Source: Desulfobacterales bacterium
GTDB lineage: Bacteria > Desulfobacterota > Desulfobacteria > Desulfobacterales > Desulfosalsimonadaceae
NCBI GenBank assembly: GCA_007127175.1
Contig: SKZX01000038.1
Coordinates: forward strand, 1-9,479
Direction of reading: 5' to 3'
DNA length: 9,479 bases
How positions within the stretch are numbered: position 1 is the first letter of the stretch; each line of letters opens with the position of its first letter. Position numbers and translations under genes: made by a program. Positions 6,667-9,479 of the stretch are shown here, piece after piece. The notes below the pieces were generated by a model that ran no database searches, was not told the origin of the DNA, and saw only the letters and a program-made list of their open reading frames with translations.

Positions 6667-7969
6667 TGTTCACCCTCCTCTGCAGCACGTTCAGTTCGGC
6701 CAGGTCCGGTCCCAGGTAAGTGCGTTCATTGTCACCCAGAACGCCCATGGCCAGGCAGAGGATCGTCCACAGGTGAACCACTCGGTATTCCCCGCCATAG
6801 TGCTCGCAGATATCTTCAATCTGGGCGTGGCAGTTATGGCACGGGGCAATGACGTAGTCGGCGCCGGTTTCCATGATCTGGTCGAACTTGACTTTGCCGT
6901 ATGCCCGCCGCTGTTCCGGGAAGCCGCCCTGAAGGGCCCCGCCGCCGCCGCCGCAGCAGAAATTGTTGGACCGGTTGGGCACCATGTCCACCACGTTTTC
7001 TTCCCCCACGACCGTTTTCAATACAAAGCGCAGGTCGTTGACGATCTTGTCCGTGCCGATCTTTCGGGCGATGTTGCAGGGGTCCTGAACGGTGAACTTG
7101 ATTTTAAGGTCGCGGTTCCAGTCGGCGTTCACCTTGAGCGTGCCGTCCCGGATCCAGTCGGCGTACAGTTCAAGGATGCTTTTGTATTCAAATGAATAGG
7201 GGATGTTGAATTTCCTCAATCCTTCCAGGATTGAAAAGTATGAGTGCCCTCACTCCGTATTGATCACGACCTTGCACCCGAGGTTGTGCTCGATGTGGTA
7301 GACGAATTCCTCGGTGATATAGCGCCACCCCTCATCGTCGGCCAGAAACATGCAGTAGTTTTCGCCGCCCCACATGACCGTGGGGTAGGTCCAATCGACG
7401 CCGGCGATATGCAGGATCTTCAACAGCGGCCCCATTTCATCGGGTTCGGTCACGGGCTCCCGGGAATTCTGGTTCAGGGCCATTACTGCCCCGACCCGGT
7501 CCACCGAAGCCTGAAGATTCTCGAACCCCGGGTGTTCGTTCCGGATTTCTTCGGCCACATCCTCAACGGTCCACGCAAAGTCTTCGGACGGAACACCCAT
7601 GGCGTTTCCCGTCCGGATGTGCTGGTCGCATGACCCGAGGATGCCCTTGGGGCGTTTTTCCCTGGGCCAGCTTCCCCGCACATTGTAAATCATTTTGGGG
7701 ATGTCGATTTCCATGGGGCATACGGTCTTGCACCGGGCGCACATGGTGCAGACCCAAGCCCATGGGCTTTGCTTGACCTCGTCATCCATTCCCAGAAGCA
7801 GCATGCGCAGGAATTTCCTGGGGTCCATGCCGAACTGCTCCGATGCCGGGCACCCGCCGGTGCAGGTGCCGCAGGTAAAGCAAAGATCGAGGTTCGCCCC
7901 CGGTACCCGGGAGAGGATCTCTTCCTTGAATTCGCAGTCCATGTCATCCAGTTGGATCATTCCATCCAT
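6656..7969 (-). CDS. HdrC-HdrB fusion (HdrD-like) iron-sulfur selenoprotein, in-frame UGA as Sec240
   Basis: Read through the TGA at 7252-7250, this is one 437-residue protein. Residues 30-84 are an HdrC-like dicluster ferredoxin domain (C30, C33, C36, C40 and C74, C77, C80, C84). The rest is HdrB-like with CCG domains. The second is complete: C298, C338-C339 and C377/C380 (I-A-P-C-H-N-C-H). The first is degenerate and holds Sec240 in N-T-E-U-G-H-S-Y, where relatives have Cys (E-C-G-H or C-P-H-C). No stop other than this TGA occurs before TAA at 6658-6656, and a SECIS-like hairpin follows it. The HdrC-then-HdrB order matches HdrD of Methanosarcina. Expected role: to pass electrons between HdrA and the site of methylene-THF reduction. 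The start at 7969 has GGGAG at 7981-7977. The gene overlaps hdrA by 11 bases. The alternative, a nonsense mutation, is unlikely given conservation on both sides. Confidence 0.9.
6674..6680 (-). promoter_or_regulatory. Ribosome binding site of hdrA
   Basis: GAGGAGG on the coding strand, 7 bases before the ATG at 6666. It lies inside the end of the HdrC-HdrB gene and fixes the hdrA start despite the 11-base overlap. Confidence 0.75.
7213..7237 (-). promoter_or_regulatory. Bacterial SECIS-like stem-loop for Sec240
   Basis: On the coding strand a perfect 7-bp stem (TCAATCC with GGATTGA) encloses the loop TGGAA. It extends outward by T-G, T-G and T-A pairs. The loop begins 23 bases after the UGA and has G as its second base. 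This fits the bacterial SECIS pattern of a small apical loop with G in its first two bases, 16-37 nt from UGA, that binds SelB. Pairing was seen by eye; no folding energy was calculated. Confidence 0.8.
7250..7252 (-). other. Selenocysteine UGA codon (Sec240 of HdrC-HdrB fusion)
   Basis: In-frame TGA between N-T-E and G-H-S-Y-F. The residue sits where this CCG-type Fe-S family has a conserved Cys, the frame stays open for 197 more codons carrying a full CCG motif, and a hairpin follows at the proper distance. Only TGA, not TAA or TAG, interrupts the frame. Confidence 0.88.
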
Positions 7970-7981
7970 TTTTATTCTCCC

Positions 7982-8860
7982 TTAAACCAGTTTGGCGGCG
8001 TTCAGGTATTGTGCCAGCTTGTCCTCGCCCCCGATGGTAATGATATGAACACCCTGGCAGAGGTCCTTGAGACCCCTGACGGTTTCTGTGAACAGCTCGA
8101 TGCTGGCGTTTTCCTTGTCCTGGGCCTGCAGCAGCTTCTGAATGGCCCAGTCCGGCACCAGCCCGGACCGGAAATGGCGGTTCAGGAACTTTCCCATCCC
8201 GGCCGTTCTCAGGATCAATACCTCCGCGATCACCGGCACCTGGAAAATGCTGACCTGCTTCATGAACCGGTCGAACTGGTCGAGGTCGAAAATCGGCGTT
8301 GTGAGGAAATAGCCGGTGCCGACGTTCATCATGTCTTCCAATTCTTCCATGCCCCGCTTGGGAACGTTTTTTCCCCAGGGGGTTTCCACGCCGGTCCCTA
8401 ACGTGAAATCGATTTCAGCGGGCAGTTCCTTCCCGTCAACCGTTTCACCGGCCTTGAGGTGTTCAAGGACCGATGCCAGCTTCCCGGAATCCACATGAAA
8501 AAACAGCGTCTCCTGGAGGCTGTCCCCGGATATGCGATAATCCTCTGTAAACACGAGAATATTGTGCACGCCGGCATCATGGGCCTGGACCAGGTCCTTT
8601 TGGAGTTGAAACCGGTTCTTGTCACGGGTGGTGGTTTGATAAATCGCGTTAAACCGGTTCTGCCGCAGCAGGTCGCAGACCTTGATGCTGTCACCGACAA
8701 CGCCTTCGAGCTCGATTTCGGCGACGCTCACACCGTCCACGCGCCCCCTTATTTTTTTCAGCTTTTCGATCATGGCTGCGGGGTCATCATCACCTAAGGG
8801 GGCCTGAATCTCTGAGGTGACAATAAAGCGCTTCTTCTTCATGGCCTCGCTCAGGTTCAT
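7982..8860 (-). CDS. Divergent methylenetetrahydrofolate reductase-like (MetF-family) protein
   Basis: A 292-residue protein of the MetF TIM-barrel FAD family, a distant paralogue of the MetF at 982-50. It keeps the early acid of the fold (T-S-E, E17), the R-D-K-N-R stretch (79-83, against R-D-R-N-R in MetF) and an Asp (D107 in F-T-E-D-Y) aligned with the S-G-D-H Asp of MetF. It differs where folate is held: the T-Q motif of MetF (Q193) aligns with T-T (T188), and the N-I-T-D-N motif is replaced by S-V-A-E-I. It may therefore be a non-canonical MetF subunit, use another pterin or folate, or be an accessory protein of the complex; activity cannot be read from sequence. The ATG at 8860 overlaps the regulator's stop and has AGGAGG at 8872-8867. 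It ends 12 bases before the HdrC-HdrB gene, which suggests a shared function. Confidence 0.85.
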   Translation of the reverse strand: MNLSEAMKKKRFIVTSEIQAPLGDDDPAAMIEKLKKIRGRVDGVSVAEIELEGVVGDSIKVCDLLRQNRFNAIYQTTTRDKNRFQLQKDLVQAHDAGVHNILVFTEDYRISGDSLQETLFFHVDSGKLASVLEHLKAGETVDGKELPAEIDFTLGTGVETPWGKNVPKRGMEELEDMMNVGTGYFLTTPIFDLDQFDRFMKQVSIFQVPVIAEVLILRTAGMGKFLNRHFRSGLVPDWAIQKLLQAQDKENASIELFTETVRGLKDLCQGVHIITIGGEDKLAQYLNAAKLV

Positions 8861-9447
8861 GATTCCCCTCCTGTATGCTTCTTCCCCAGCAGTTTGGCCA
8901 CCTCTTCTTTCAGCTTTTTCAGGGGAAGGGGTTTTGAAAAACAGACATCCGCGCCGTTGTCCTTCATCTGCTTGAACTTGTCTTCGTCGAGGTAGGCCGA
9001 CAGGACGATGATCTTGATGTGGCGGGTGTCCTCGCCGGACTTGATCTTTTTGCAGACCTCGAAGCCCTTGATGTCCGGCATCATAATGTCCAGGATCAGC
9101 AGGTCGGGGTTGAAGTGCTTCACCTGGAGGCCGGCCTCGAAACCGTCGGACGCGGAGATCACCTCGTAGTCGAACTCGTCCTCTTCCAGGGCCTGCACAA
9201 TGGACTCGACGATGATCAGGTCATCGTCGACCACGAGGATTTTTTTCCTGTCCGCAACCTTTTTATCTTCCGGGATGGGGATCCCCTGTTTGCGCATGAA
9301 GGCTTCGAGGTCGTCCCGCTTGATGCGCCGGTGTCCGCCAACGGTCCTGTAAGCGTTGATGTGGCCGTCTTCAATCCAGTTGATAATGGTTTGTGAAGAG
9401 ACATTGCAGTATTTACTCGCGGTGAATACCGTCAAGGTGTCATCCAT
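8857..9447 (-). CDS. Response regulator with N-terminal MerR/excisionase-type HTH and C-terminal receiver domain
   Basis: A 196-residue cytoplasmic protein. Residues about 5-52 form a MerR/excisionase-like helix-turn-helix (A-S-K-Y-C-N-V-S-S-Q-T-I-I-N-W-I, then the wing G-G-H-R-R-I). Residues about 68-188 are a CheY-like receiver domain: acidic pocket D74-D75-D76, phosphoacceptor D120 in L-I-L-D-I-M-M-P-D, S150 at the Thr/Ser switch position and K172 in the S-K-P motif. Placing the DNA-binding domain before the receiver is the reverse of the usual OmpR/NarL order. The ATG at 9447 is preceded by GGGAGG at 9460-9455. Its stop overlaps the start of the next gene by 4 bases (ATGA), so the two are translationally coupled. 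No histidine kinase gene is visible. Control of this metabolic operon by phosphorylation is inference; the domain calls are secure. Confidence 0.93.
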   Translation of the reverse strand: MDDTLTVFTASKYCNVSSQTIINWIEDGHINAYRTVGGHRRIKRDDLEAFMRKQGIPIPEDKKVADRKKILVVDDDLIIVESIVQALEEDEFDYEVISASDGFEAGLQVKHFNPDLLILDIMMPDIKGFEVCKKIKSGEDTRHIKIIVLSAYLDEDKFKQMKDNGADVCFSKPLPLKKLKEEVAKLLGKKHTGGES

Positions 9448-9479
9448 GTCGCCCCCTCCCTTTTTATGTGCGGTTGTTT

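Noticed and set aside
4516..6852. Further long plus-strand open frames (4516-5460 and 5581-6852)
   Set aside because: Both are shadows opposite hdrA and the end of the HdrC-HdrB gene, without family motifs.
6656..7219. Separate HdrB-like gene starting at TTG 7219
   Set aside because: There is no separate start signal, and the TTG lies within the SECIS stem. The preceding codons are in frame with the HdrC part, and the conserved G-H motif after the TGA would be lost.
6656..7969. Pseudogene with a nonsense mutation
   Set aside because: Both sides of the TGA keep intact domain motifs with no frameshift, the stop is TGA at a Cys position with a SECIS-like hairpin, and a second gene of the same operon shows the same pattern.

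Overview
All genes in this window lie on the minus strand, so transcription runs from high to low coordinates. They form one compact cluster: response regulator (9447-8857), MetF-like protein (8860-7982), HdrC-HdrB fusion (7969-6656), giant HdrA fusion (6666-2239), MvhD (2198-1752), MetV (1702-1034) and MetF (982-50). Gaps are short (12 to 51 bases) or negative (4- and 11-base overlaps), which is what an operon looks like. The content (MetF, MetV, HdrABC, MvhD), the moderately GC-rich codon use and the use of selenocysteine suggest an anaerobe with the Wood-Ljungdahl pathway, most likely a Desulfobacteria-type sulfate reducer. That taxonomic placement is inference; the window has no rRNA or marker gene.

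The main result is that two genes are interrupted by in-frame TGA codons that look like selenocysteine (Sec) codons. In the HdrC-HdrB fusion, TGA at 7252-7250 falls where relatives have Cys, in an E-Sec-G-H motif, and the frame continues for 197 residues with a complete CCG iron-sulfur motif. In MvhD, TGA at 2150-2148 falls in the cluster motif C-C-Q-Y-Sec-A-Y, and only reading through it restores a full-length MvhD with a good ribosome binding site. Each TGA is followed by a stem-loop with a 5-base apical loop (UGGAA or UGGCA) about 20 bases downstream, as expected of bacterial SECIS elements. A standard gene caller would split the first gene and truncate the second.

How the genes should work together: MetF and MetV form the core of a methylene-tetrahydrofolate reductase. 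HdrA, HdrC-B and MvhD are electron-transfer subunits of the heterodisulfide-reductase type. The set matches the MetFV-HdrABC-MvhD complex described from Moorella thermoacetica. Here HdrA is a 1475-residue protein made of one HdrA module split by a GltD/NfnB-like NAD(P)H-binding flavoprotein, followed by a second HdrA module with the classical N-terminal domain and a C-terminal 2x[4Fe-4S] ferredoxin. This suggests NAD(P)H is wired directly to flavin-based electron bifurcation or confurcation coupled to methylene-THF reduction (or methyl-THF oxidation). A divergent MetF paralogue and a MerR-type-HTH plus receiver regulator sit at the promoter-proximal end.

The short ends (1-49 and 9448-9479) and the intergenic gaps hold no further genes. 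A sigma70-like promoter candidate for metV-metF lies between mvhD and metV.
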